A stretch of DNA of 9,410 bases from CAVVWJ01 sp965652025 (GTDB taxonomy: Bacteria > Gemmatimonadota > Gemmatimonadetes > Gemmatimonadales > GWC2-71-9), in assembly GCA_965652025.1 (NCBI GenBank), contig CBFGTM010000087.1, positions 1 through 9,410 of the forward strand. Reading direction: 5' to 3'. This document shows positions 1 through 6,391 of this stretch, one piece after another (within the stretch, counting starts at the first letter, position 1; every line of letters begins with the position of its first letter). The notes under the pieces are model-generated. The model was given only the letters and a program-made list of their open reading frames with translations, was not told the origin of the DNA and did not search any database. Made by a program: the position numbers and the translations under genes.

Positions 1-59
1 GGGGTGAGGACGGATAGCAGCATGATACCCGTCCAGGCCGGCGCCGAGGCTCGCTGCAT
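1..59 (-). CDS. Possible N-terminus of an exported protein, partial at left edge
   Basis: On the minus strand an ATG at 59-57 opens a frame that stays open to base 1. It encodes about 19 residues, beginning MQRASAPAW and continuing into a hydrophobic run (GIMLLSVLT). A basic residue followed by a hydrophobic core is what a signal peptide or membrane anchor start looks like. A second in-frame ATG lies at 23-21. The frame begins 18 bp after the stop of the Spy/CpxP-like gene and on the same strand, so it would be the next gene of that group. No clear Shine-Dalgarno site is visible, only a weak purine stretch. Too little is present to name a family, and it may be chance. Confidence 0.3.
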   Translation of the reverse strand, partial: MQRASAPAWTGIMLLSVLT

Positions 60-77
60 CGAGCTATTCCGCGATCT

Positions 78-596
78 CTACTGCGACGTGGTGTCTCCCG
101 CGACCGGCATGGCGGCCTGGAGATTAGCGCTGACGATGGTGTCGAGGGCGTTCTCGACTTGGTAGAAGCGGGCCACCTTGGCTCCCGGTAGCACCTTGCG
201 GAACCGGCCGACGTACTTCTTCTGCAGGTCGAGCTGCCGCTCCCGCAGCTTGAACCATTCGTCCAACAGCTTCTTGGACTGCTCGTCGGACATGGTGGCG
301 GCCTGGTTGGCAAACCGCTCCATGAACTCAAGCCGCTGGTCACCCAGCTTGGTGACTTCGTTGCGGTACTCCCGGTAGACGGGCCAGAACTTCTCACTCT
401 GCTCCGCGGTCAGCTGCATCATGGACTGGACGATCTCCTGCCGCCGGGTCTGAATATTGGCCCGGGTCAGCTCGATCTCATCCTGAGCGCTGGTGGGCAT
501 ACCCGCCTGGGCCTGGGCCGGTGGCACAACGAGCGCGGCAGCCAGGGCGAGCGCACCGAGCGATCCTCGGTGAATGATCCTCGTGGTCTTGCGCAT
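78..596 (-). CDS. Periplasmic Spy/CpxP-like (LTxxQ) protein
   Basis: This encodes a 172-aa exported protein. A basic start (MRKTTRIIHR) and an Ala/Leu-rich core end in an AQAQA cleavage site near residues 27-31. The mature part is nearly all helix and highly charged. It has an LTAEQ motif at about residues 62-66 and a related MSDEQ at 102-106. These match the repeated LTxxQ signature of the Spy/CpxP/CnrX-type fold, known for periplasmic chaperones and stress or metal sensors. Its exact role here is unknown. A longer start at 623 is possible, but the ATG at 596 has an AGGAG four bases upstream and gives a proper signal peptide, so I chose it. It follows the MscS-like gene by 93 bp on the same strand. 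Family assignment is fairly sure, function is not. Confidence 0.75.
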   Translation of the reverse strand: MRKTTRIIHRGSLGALALAAALVVPPAQAQAGMPTSAQDEIELTRANIQTRRQEIVQSMMQLTAEQSEKFWPVYREYRNEVTKLGDQRLEFMERFANQAATMSDEQSKKLLDEWFKLRERQLDLQKKYVGRFRKVLPGAKVARFYQVENALDTIVSANLQAAMPVAGDTTSQ

Positions 597-600
597 AAGG

Positions 601-605
601 CTCCT
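601..605 (-). promoter_or_regulatory. Shine-Dalgarno site deciding the start at 596
   Basis: AGGAG on the minus strand sits four bases before the ATG at 596. The alternative ATG at 623 is nine codons upstream, so this site argues for the shorter protein with the better signal peptide. Confidence 0.6.
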
Positions 606-626
606 GGGTGGGGTGCCGTACACTAT

Positions 627-646
627 GCCAGGCCCTAAGGCCTGGC
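627..646. repeat. Perfect 8-bp inverted repeat (hairpin) between two minus-strand genes
   Basis: GCCAGGCC and GGCCTGGC are separated by CTAA (plus strand), giving a perfect GC-rich 8-bp stem with a 4-base loop. It lies in the 93-bp gap between the MscS-like gene and the Spy/CpxP-like gene. On the minus strand it is not followed by a T run, so it is not a classic intrinsic terminator. It may be a Rho-type 3' end structure, an mRNA-stabilising hairpin in the leader of the downstream gene, or an operator. Confidence 0.6.
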
Positions 647-689
647 CGAAACTGTCAGTTATACCAGTGGTCCACAGGGGCGAGCGGGC

Positions 690-2348
690 TCACACCGGTG
701 CGGGCGCACCGGAATTGCCGTCGGTTCGCGAGGGCTCGGCGGACGTAGCCGGTGCGGTGAACCAATTCGCCCGGGGCACGACCTTCGGCTGCTCCGGATC
801 GCCCTCGTACGCGGGGGTCATGATCTGCACCCCATACTCGTTAAACAGATCGAGAATGTTGCGATGCAGCGCGCTGTAGAGGCGCGCCATCGCCCGCGGC
901 TCGCCGACGTATACGTTGATCTCGTAAACCACTGCGAAAGCGTCCAGCGATTGCAGTAGGACAAAGGGCTCCGGCTGGCGCAGAACTCCCCGGGTGCGTG
1001 CCGCGGCCTCGAGCAGCATCGCCTCCACCTGGCGCCACGGAGTGGCGTACCCGATCGCCACCGTGGTATGCAGGATCAGGCCGGGATCTGCGGCCAGGGT
1101 GCTGTAATTCACCACCTCGCTATTGAGAATGAGCGAGTTGGGTACGATGACCTGTTCGCTCTTGGGGGTGCGGATGTAAGTGGTCAGCAACCGAATCTGC
1201 GCTACGTCTCCCAGGTGATCGCCGACCCGAATGCGGTCCCCCACTCGGAACGCGCGCCGGAAGGCGAGGCTCTGCCCGGCAACCAGGTTGCCGATGACCG
1301 AGGGAGACCCCAGCGAGAACAGGACGCCCAATAGAATCGTGATTCCCTTGAACGCCTCTGAGCCGGAGCCGGGGATGTAGGGATAGGCGATGACCAGTGT
1401 GAACGCGATGACCAGGAGGCGAATGATCCGGTCGGTTGGCTGGGCCCACTCCGGATCGAAGCCATGGATCGAGATCGTCCCCTGGCCGACACCCCTCAGG
1501 AACAGCCGGATCACTTTCAGCAGATAGCGGACAAACAGCCCAAGGATGACGAGGAAGACAAAATTGGGCAGGTATCGCACGGCGCCGGCGCCGAGGGTGC
1601 GGAGGGGGCCCAACACCATGTCCGCCAAGCCGGCGCCCACTCCTCTGGTCCAGGGGAAGAGGCGCAGGACGTAGGAGAGGTAGCCATATATCACCAGCAG
1701 CGCTATCAACACGGCCGCCAACCCGATCGCCCGGTGCAGCACCTGCCACATCTGGTCGGCACGGAGAATCGGAGCTGCGCGGAAGTGGACATCCTGGACT
1801 CTGGCCCGGTATCGCCGGTCCAGGGTTCGCCTGAGCCACCGCAGGATCCGGCGCCCGACGGCGAGAGCCAGCACCAAGATTACGGTAGCTGCCAGGGTTC
1901 GGGTGAACTTTGTTGTCAGGACTCCCGGCTCGCGCTCGTGCCGGAACCTTTGCACTGCCTCCTGCACCCGAGGCAAATAGGCCTGCGCCAGCAACTGGGT
2001 GGTAACGCCTTCGAGCTCTGCATCGGCATCGAGCACCGCGAAGAGACGGCGGTTGGCCACCCCGACGGCAGTCCCTTCCGGTATGTCCTGCAAGGAGATC
2101 GACTCCGGCGGGATGGATCGATCTGAGGCGACTGCGGCAATCCGGCCGGCAATGTCGGCGGCGCGCCGCTCGGCGGGATAGGAGGTAAGCCCCCGGACTG
2201 TGAACAAAGCAACGCCGTCCAGCACGACCGGCGCCGTGGGCTCCTCGGGGCCCAGCCGAGCAGCCGTCGGCTCCTGCGCCGCACCGTCGGCGCTCAGACC
2301 TAGCGCGATGATGAGGAATAGGGGAGCCACCGGGCCGAGCACTCTCAT
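690..2348 (-). CDS. MscS-family mechanosensitive ion channel
   Basis: This encodes a 552-aa inner-membrane channel that should open under membrane tension and release solutes on osmotic downshock. A signal peptide (about residues 1-24) leads into a periplasmic region of about 120 residues. Hydrophobic helices follow at about 149-165, 205-229, 261-285 and 309-326. The pore-lining helix lies at about 335-357 (ITILLGVLFSLG, then VIGNLVAGQSLAF). The conserved beta domain follows: FRVGDRIRVGDHLGDV at 367-382, then IVPNSLILNSEVVNYS at 401-416. A C-terminal alpha/beta domain reaches about 510, followed by a Pro/Ala-rich tail. E. coli MscS has 286 residues, so this is one of the larger multi-helix forms. 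GAGGA precedes the ATG by four bases. It lies between two exported-protein genes on the same strand, suggesting an envelope group. The family call is secure; conductance and physiology are not known. Confidence 0.92.
   Translation of the reverse strand: MRVLGPVAPLFLIIALGLSADGAAQEPTAARLGPEEPTAPVVLDGVALFTVRGLTSYPAERRAADIAGRIAAVASDRSIPPESISLQDIPEGTAVGVANRRLFAVLDADAELEGVTTQLLAQAYLPRVQEAVQRFRHEREPGVLTTKFTRTLAATVILVLALAVGRRILRWLRRTLDRRYRARVQDVHFRAAPILRADQMWQVLHRAIGLAAVLIALLVIYGYLSYVLRLFPWTRGVGAGLADMVLGPLRTLGAGAVRYLPNFVFLVILGLFVRYLLKVIRLFLRGVGQGTISIHGFDPEWAQPTDRIIRLLVIAFTLVIAYPYIPGSGSEAFKGITILLGVLFSLGSPSVIGNLVAGQSLAFRRAFRVGDRIRVGDHLGDVAQIRLLTTYIRTPKSEQVIVPNSLILNSEVVNYSTLAADPGLILHTTVAIGYATPWRQVEAMLLEAAARTRGVLRQPEPFVLLQSLDAFAVVYEINVYVGEPRAMARLYSALHRNILDLFNEYGVQIMTPAYEGDPEQPKVVPRANWFTAPATSAEPSRTDGNSGAPAPV
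695..712. repeat. Perfect 8-bp inverted repeat at the 3' end of the channel gene
   Basis: CCGGTGCG and CGCACCGG are separated by two bases, just inside the stop codon of the MscS-like gene. The transcript could fold into a strong hairpin here, about 50 bases upstream (in minus-strand sense) of the second hairpin at 627-646. It lies in coding sequence for the Ala/Pro-rich tail, so it may be a by-product of codon use. Confidence 0.45.
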
Positions 2349-2352
2349 GGCG

Positions 2353-2357
2353 TCCTC
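2353..2357 (-). promoter_or_regulatory. Shine-Dalgarno site of the MscS-like gene
   Basis: GAGGA on the minus strand lies four bases before the ATG at 2348. It supports this start, which also begins a good signal peptide. Confidence 0.5.
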
Positions 2358-2459
2358 GATCGACCACTGTTTGGGGATGGGTGGTCTAGTCGAAGTACCC
2401 GAAGGCCGGATGGGCGGAAACTGGCACTTTTGACAGGCACAGGCGGAAGGTGGCGACGC

Positions 2460-3095
2460 CTATTTTGCGGCCTTGTAGAGATCCAGCCGCTGGGTAGCCA
2501 CATCTTCCTCGGTCCTGGCTAACTGGTGTGCCAGTCTGCGGTACTTCACCTGCTTATCCAGCGTTTGACGCTCGAGCTCCCGAATCACGGGGTTGAGGCC
2601 TTCGCTGGCCGCAGGATCGCCAGTGCTGCTCGCGCGTTCGGCCCGCTTCCGATTGAGCTGGAGCTCGAGCTCGAGCGCCTGCTGCTTGGCGAGAGCTACC
2701 AGGCAGGCCTGTCGCGCGGCATCCAACTGCTTCGCCCCTAGAGCACCCAGCCGCTCCGACCAGCGCTTCTGGTCCTTGCTCACCCTCGCTTCCGGAAGGG
2801 CGTCCTCTCTCGCGCCCGCCTTGATCATCCAGGAGAGCCGGGCTTGGGCTCGCCGGAGATCGGCTTCAGCGGCGCTCAAGCTTTGCTGGAGCTGATCCTC
2901 GGAACGCACTGGCAGAACTAAGCCTAGGGCGACTGACTTGGTATCGGACCGGTCGGCTGCAGGGGCCGGTGATGGCGTCGGGCTACCCGGTGCATAGCCC
3001 TGGACTGCGGGAGTAGCGGAGTCACTCGTGGTCTCCTGGGCTCCGAGTAGCGGCGCCGAGACGACGAGCAGGACCATTACCGTAAGTGTGCGCAT
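2460..3095 (-). CDS. Secreted coiled-coil protein of unknown function
   Basis: I do not recognise a family for this 211-aa protein. A signal peptide (MRTLTVMVLLVVSAPLLGA, cleavage before Q20) is followed by a Pro/Ser/Ala-rich, probably disordered linker at about 21-58. The rest is charged helix with heptad-like Leu/Ala spacing: about 63-92 (QLQQSLSAAEADLRRAQARL), 107-155 (including ALELELQLNRKRAE) and 169-210. It should therefore be a periplasmic or envelope-attached coiled coil. There is no cysteine at the cleavage site, so it is not a lipoprotein. GGAGGT lies four bases before the ATG, an unusually strong ribosome site. It is the first gene of the minus-strand run, 111 bp before the MscS-like gene, and is divergent from the peroxidase operon. 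A structural or stress role in the envelope is only a guess. Confidence 0.75.
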   Translation of the reverse strand: MRTLTVMVLLVVSAPLLGAQETTSDSATPAVQGYAPGSPTPSPAPAADRSDTKSVALGLVLPVRSEDQLQQSLSAAEADLRRAQARLSWMIKAGAREDALPEARVSKDQKRWSERLGALGAKQLDAARQACLVALAKQQALELELQLNRKRAERASSTGDPAASEGLNPVIRELERQTLDKQVKYRRLAHQLARTEEDVATQRLDLYKAAK

Positions 3096-3346
3096 GGTGA
3101 CCTCCAGAGTCTGGCAAGGCTGAGCCTGGCCCTACCTTAGTCATTGGCGATTCAGGCGACACTGGACCTTGGTGTACTGCGCCCCTTCTTTCGCAGGGCA
3201 TCTGTCAGAACTACCAGTTTCCCACCGCAATCCTCCCTCCTAGCCTGGAGGCATCGGCCAGCGCTCCCTCCAAGCCGCCGAGAAGTCCCGAAGGCAGCGG
3301 CTTTCAGTGACCATTCATCGCAACCGCCAACCAAGAGAGACTCACC
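3096..3346. other. Divergent intergenic region
   Basis: These 251 bases separate the minus-strand secreted coiled-coil gene from the plus-strand peroxidase operon, so promoters for both should lie here. I see the strong GGAGGT ribosome site for the minus-strand gene (3100-3105) and a purine stretch AAGAGAGA (3333-3340) before the plus-strand ATG. Short imperfect hairpins are possible, for example CTGCG...CGCAG near 3178-3197 and CCTCC...GGAGG near 3236-3252. I find no convincing -35/-10 pair, no operator repeat and no small gene that looks real. Confidence 0.6.
3100..3105 (-). promoter_or_regulatory. Strong Shine-Dalgarno site of the secreted coiled-coil gene
   Basis: GGAGGT on the minus strand is a full match to the anti-Shine-Dalgarno core and lies four bases before the ATG at 3095. 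It suggests high translation of the exported protein. Confidence 0.6.
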
Positions 3347-3913
3347 ATGACAGACACCGCGACAGCACCCGATTGGTCCAGGCCTGCGGCGATGGCCATT
3401 CCGAAGGAGGGTTTCTTCGAGCTGGAGCAAGGGAGGTATGGGCCTATCTACCCCAAGAGCCCGGCGTGTTACGGCTTCACGATCATCGCGAAGATCAAGC
3501 CCGGCCGGGAGGACGCCATTCGCGAGTACGGCAAGGTCGTGGAGAAGACCATCGCCGGCCTGCCGGATGGCCTGGCCATCCTCAAGCTGCACTACCTGCG
3601 CTGGGTGCTCTTCGACATCGGCGAGGACACGTACTTCATGTACCAGGGCATCTTCGACACCGATTTTGACAAGTACACCGAGGACGCCGTCGCGTTGTTC
3701 ACGAAGTACGGTCTCAACACGGTCTTCGAGAACCTGGAAGGCTTTCCCATGGACTGGAAGACCAATACGGCTGCATTCATCAAGTTCGTCCGGGAGCATC
3801 AGCGCCCGAGCTTCCTGGAATACGGGGAATATCCATTCGTGAGTGCCGACGAGATTAAGAAGGCCCTGCGGCTGAAGGCGGCGTTCTCCAACATGCTGGA
3901 TCAGATGCAGTGA
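3347..3913 (+). CDS. Conserved protein partnered with DyP peroxidase; probable ferredoxin-like alpha/beta fold
   Basis: This 188-aa protein has no signal peptide and should be cytosolic. I do not know a named family for it. Its pattern suggests an alpha+beta, ferredoxin-like unit: a strand at about 40-51 (ACYGFTIIAKIK), a helix at 53-71, a strand at 79-90 (LKLHYLRWVLFD), a strand at 94-103 (DTYFMYQGIFD) and a helix at 106-121. A C-terminal part follows, with FLEYGEYPF at 156-164 and a charged helix at 167-187. DyP peroxidases are themselves built from such folds, so a structural kinship with the next gene is possible. An aromatic-rich stretch (FFELEQGRYGPIYPK, 23-37) could form a binding site. 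AAGAGAGA precedes the ATG by six bases. Its stop overlaps the earliest possible start of the peroxidase gene (GTGA), and the likelier start is 20 bp further on, so the two are almost certainly co-expressed. Confidence 0.8.
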   Translation: MTDTATAPDWSRPAAMAIPKEGFFELEQGRYGPIYPKSPACYGFTIIAKIKPGREDAIREYGKVVEKTIAGLPDGLAILKLHYLRWVLFDIGEDTYFMYQGIFDTDFDKYTEDAVALFTKYGLNTVFENLEGFPMDWKTNTAAFIKFVREHQRPSFLEYGEYPFVSADEIKKALRLKAAFSNMLDQMQ

Positions 3914-3923
3914 CAGCGCCGGC

Positions 3924-3930
3924 AGGGGAA
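3924..3930 (+). promoter_or_regulatory. Shine-Dalgarno site favouring the ATG start of the DyP gene
   Basis: AGGGGAA sits just before the ATG at 3934. The upstream in-frame GTG at 3910, which overlaps the preceding stop codon, has no comparable site. This favours the ATG. Confidence 0.5.
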
Positions 3931-3933
3931 ACG

Positions 3934-5265
3934 ATGCTTGAGCTCGATGACATCCAGCACATCCTGGTAACGCGCACCCCGGCCCTCACCGGCCGCTACG
4001 AGTTTCTCACCTTCCCGCAACCCAGTGGGGGCCGGGCCTGGCTGTCGGGAATCCTCGACAAGATCCAGTCGGCCACCGCGGTCCAGAGCAACCTTGAGAG
4101 CGCAAACCGTTGGGTGAACGTGGCCTTTACCTGGAACGGTCTCCGCGCCCTGGGGGTGGACGAAGCATCCCTGGCTACGTTCCCGGAGGAGTTCAAGCAA
4201 GGCATGGTGGCTCGAGCCGAGGTGCTGGGGGACACTGGCCCCAACCATCCCGATTGCTGGGTAGGAGGGCTCGCCAGCCCCGATCTCCACGCCATCGTGA
4301 TCCTTTTCGCCCGCACCGCCGCGGAGCACCAGCGGTGTGTCGCGGCACATGACGCGCTGATCGCTGAGGTGAGCGGCGTCGAGCGGCTCTCCTTTCTCGA
4401 CCTCGAAGCCACGCCACCCTTCGACTACGCGCACGATCATTTCGGTTACCGGGACCGGCTATCCCAGCCGGTTATGGAGGGCACCGGAGAGGAGCCAACC
4501 CCGGGCTCCGGAGCACCGCTCAAGCCCGGCGAATTCATCCTGGGCTATCCCGATGAAAACGGGCCGCCGGCCCATCAGCCGCAACCCGAGGTGCTGTCGC
4601 GCAACGGCAGCTTCATGGCCTACCGGCAGCTGCAGGAACACGTGGGCGCATTTCGAGACTTTCTGCTCCAGCACGGGAAGACCGCCGAGGAGCAGGAGTT
4701 CATCGCCGCGAAGCTCATGGGACGGTGGCGCAGCGGCGCGCCCCTGGTCCTGGCACCGGAACGGGACGATCCCGCCCTCGGCGCCGACATGCAGCGGAAC
4801 AATGACTTCAACTACAAGAAGATGGACCCGCTGGGCTATGCCGTTCCGCTCGGCTCTCACTGCCGCCGCATGAACCCCCGCGACACGGCCGCAAACATGA
4901 ACCGGCGGCGCATGATCCGGCGCGGAGCCACCTACGGCCCAGCCCTGCCGGAGGGTGCACCCGAAGACGGCATCGAGCGCGGGATCGCCGCGTTCGTGAT
5001 CTGCGCGAGTCTGATCCGCCAGTTCGAATTTGCCCAGAACGTGTGGGTAAACGACCGCAACTTCCATGAGCTCGGCAACGAGCGGGATCCCGTCATCGGC
5101 AACCAAGACGGCACCCTGGAGTACAAGATCCCGAAGCGCCCCATCCGCAGGAAGATCACCGGACTGCCGGCGTTCACCAGGGTTCGGGGCGGGGCCTACT
5201 TCTTTCTTCCGGGACTCAAGGCGCTGCGCTATCTGGCGTCGCTCACCGGCCCGCAGGAGCGCTAG
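3934..5265 (+). CDS. DyP-type heme peroxidase
   Basis: This 443-aa enzyme belongs to the dye-decolorizing peroxidase family, which uses H2O2 and a b-type heme to oxidise organic substrates. It begins with the family's LDDIQ N-terminus (residues 3-7). The GxxDG region is HFGYRDRLSQP at about 169-179, with catalytic Asp174 kept but the second Gly replaced by Arg175. The proximal heme ligand should be His309 in SHCRRMNPRD (308-317). The distal Arg should be 329 or 330 in MIRRGATYG. The family's C-terminal block is also present: QNVWVNDRNF, then ERDPVIG and VRGGAYFFLPG. The length suits the larger, non-EfeB DyP classes. There is no Sec or Tat signal, so it should be cytosolic. An earlier GTG at 3910 would add eight residues; the ATG has the better ribosome site. 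The 188-aa gene lies directly upstream, an oxidoreductase remnant directly downstream. The natural substrate is unknown. Confidence 0.93.
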   Translation: MLELDDIQHILVTRTPALTGRYEFLTFPQPSGGRAWLSGILDKIQSATAVQSNLESANRWVNVAFTWNGLRALGVDEASLATFPEEFKQGMVARAEVLGDTGPNHPDCWVGGLASPDLHAIVILFARTAAEHQRCVAAHDALIAEVSGVERLSFLDLEATPPFDYAHDHFGYRDRLSQPVMEGTGEEPTPGSGAPLKPGEFILGYPDENGPPAHQPQPEVLSRNGSFMAYRQLQEHVGAFRDFLLQHGKTAEEQEFIAAKLMGRWRSGAPLVLAPERDDPALGADMQRNNDFNYKKMDPLGYAVPLGSHCRRMNPRDTAANMNRRRMIRRGATYGPALPEGAPEDGIERGIAAFVICASLIRQFEFAQNVWVNDRNFHELGNERDPVIGNQDGTLEYKIPKRPIRRKITGLPAFTRVRGGAYFFLPGLKALRYLASLTGPQER

Positions 5266-5266
5266 C

Positions 5267-5431
5267 GTGCCTGACATCCTCGTCCTGGGCGCCGGCCCGG
5301 CGGGGGTGGTGTCGGCGCTGCGCGTCGCGGACCTAGGCGCCAGCACCACGCTTGTCAGCTACGGGATCTTGGGGCGGGTGGCCGCGAGCGCGGCGCGCCA
5401 GCTCGGCCTGAGCAACGGGATCCACGACTGA
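5267..5431 (+). pseudogene. Remnant of FAD-dependent pyridine-nucleotide oxidoreductase (N-terminal fragment)
   Basis: One base after the DyP stop, a GTG opens a 54-codon frame. Its first 33 residues (PDILVLGAGPAGVVSALRVA, then DLGASTTLVSYG) are a clear Rossmann FAD-binding start with GxGxxG, as in dihydrolipoamide dehydrogenase or mercuric reductase-like enzymes. Such enzymes run to about 450-500 residues. The redox-active CxxxxC or equivalent GGxxxN segment that should follow is missing. The remaining tail (RVAASAARQLGLSNGI) loosely resembles the helix that comes after it in that family, so an internal deletion followed by loss of the rest is plausible. No further oxidoreductase sequence follows; the next gene starts 14 bp later. 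It may be a decayed gene or, less likely, a retained mini-protein that binds a nucleotide. Confidence 0.6.
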
Positions 5432-5445
5432 GGCGGGACGCGGGC

Positions 5446-6357
5446 ATGGATCTCCTGAAGAGGGTGCTGGCCATAGCCTGCGCAGTGGCGGTGTGTCGCC
5501 CGGCAGAGGCCCAGAACCGAGGGGTCTACCCGCTCGGCATGAGCGCAATCAACTCCGGCGTGACGCCAGAGGGAGGGTTCACCTACTCCAACCTGTTCCT
5601 GTTCTACTCGCGAGGCGAGTCGATAGGACCGGATGGCGAGGTGGTGGCCACCGGAAGCAATTCGGTACTGATGGACATGAACTCATTCGTGTGGGTGAGT
5701 GGGGAGGAGATCTTAGGTGGGGCGAGGTATTCCGTCTCGGCGACCCTGCCAATCGCCAACAACTCGCTCGCGTCGGATCCCGCGGGGTCGATCAGCGGCG
5801 GCGGGGGTTTCGCTGACTCGTACTACCAGCCCGTGATCCTGGGGTGGGCGATGAAGCAGGCCGACATCCGGGCGATCTACGGCTTCCTGGCTCCGACCGG
5901 ACGCTTTGAAGCCGGCGCGAGCGACAATGTGGGCTCGGGTTACTGGACCCACGTGGTGGCCTCGGGGCAGACGGTCTACCTGACGGCGGACAAGGCGACC
6001 GCCATCTCCGCCTTTGAGATGTACGAGTTTCACGGAACCCAGGAAGGCACCAGCATCCAGCCGGGGCAGACATTCAACCTCGACTACTCGGTGACCAGGA
6101 TGATCCCGCTGCGAGACATGCGCCTGCAGGTGGGAGTGGTCGGCTATGGACAGTGGCAGACGAGCGATAAGACCGGGCCTGCCCTCACTCCGGAGGAGGC
6201 GGAGAATCGCTACCGGGTCAATGCCCTCGGATTCACGATCAGTCTGAGTCTACCCACACGGAAGGCTGGCGTCGGCCTCAAATATTTCCGGGAGTTCTCG
6301 AACCGATCCACGTTCGAGGGATACTCACTGCAGATCTCGTGCTCCTTCGGCTTCTGA
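5446..6357 (+). CDS. Outer-membrane beta-barrel protein, phenol MetA-pathway type
   Basis: This is a 303-aa exported protein. A signal peptide (MDLLKRVLAIACAVAVC, then RPAEA) is cleaved before Q23. The mature part is made of alternating polar and hydrophobic strands with many Gly/Ser/Tyr/Phe residues, and it ends SLQISCSFGF. The final Phe is the usual BAM targeting signal of outer-membrane barrels. The overall pattern resembles the Pfam family for putative MetA-pathway phenol-degradation outer-membrane proteins (PF13557): GGFTYSNLFLFYS near the N-terminus, then PVILGWAM and YGFLAPTGRF at mid length. Those are thought to help hydrophobic compounds cross the outer membrane, though few have been tested. 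The ribosome site is weak (GAGG about 12 bases upstream). Its place in the peroxidase operon hints at uptake or efflux of an aromatic substrate or product; that is inference. Confidence 0.78.
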   Translation: MDLLKRVLAIACAVAVCRPAEAQNRGVYPLGMSAINSGVTPEGGFTYSNLFLFYSRGESIGPDGEVVATGSNSVLMDMNSFVWVSGEEILGGARYSVSATLPIANNSLASDPAGSISGGGGFADSYYQPVILGWAMKQADIRAIYGFLAPTGRFEAGASDNVGSGYWTHVVASGQTVYLTADKATAISAFEMYEFHGTQEGTSIQPGQTFNLDYSVTRMIPLRDMRLQVGVVGYGQWQTSDKTGPALTPEEAENRYRVNALGFTISLSLPTRKAGVGLKYFREFSNRSTFEGYSLQISCSFGF

Positions 6358-6377
6358 GGCGCAGAGAGGAACGACGG

Positions 6378-6385
6378 GAGAGGAG
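6378..6385 (+). promoter_or_regulatory. Shine-Dalgarno site of the 339-aa gene
   Basis: GAGAGGAG ends six bases before the ATG at 6392. It is the strongest ribosome site in the plus-strand operon and fixes the start. Confidence 0.6.
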
Positions 6386-6391
6386 CGTCTT

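Noticed and set aside
1464..2126. 220-codon plus-strand frame opposite the MscS gene
   Set aside because: Gln/Asp/Gly-rich translation with no domain, antisense to a secure gene.
1120..2367. 415-codon frame on the minus strand overlapping the MscS gene in another frame
   Set aside because: The translation is Arg/Pro/Gly-rich low complexity, typical of a frame-shifted shadow, while the overlapping frame has unmistakable MscS motifs.
2430..2435. TTGACA on the plus strand, a perfect -35 box
   Set aside because: No -10 box at the right distance, and it would read into the antisense of the secreted coiled-coil gene. Probably chance.
2661..2672. 12-bp palindrome GAGCTCGAGCTC
   Set aside because: It lies in codons for the Leu/Glu heptads of the coiled-coil protein and is explained by Glu-Leu codon repetition.
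3152..3799. 215-codon open frame on the minus strand opposite the 188-aa gene
   Set aside because: It lies antisense to a gene with a clear ribosome site, good secondary-structure pattern and tight linkage to the DyP gene. Long antisense frames are expected in high-GC DNA.
3901..5349. Long minus-strand frames opposite the DyP gene
   Set aside because: They mirror the DyP codons and have no ribosome site or recognisable motif; the DyP frame is certain.
5493..5816. 107-codon plus-strand frame inside the outer-membrane barrel gene
   Set aside because: Arg/Gly-rich out-of-frame translation with no features; the barrel frame has a signal peptide and terminal Phe.
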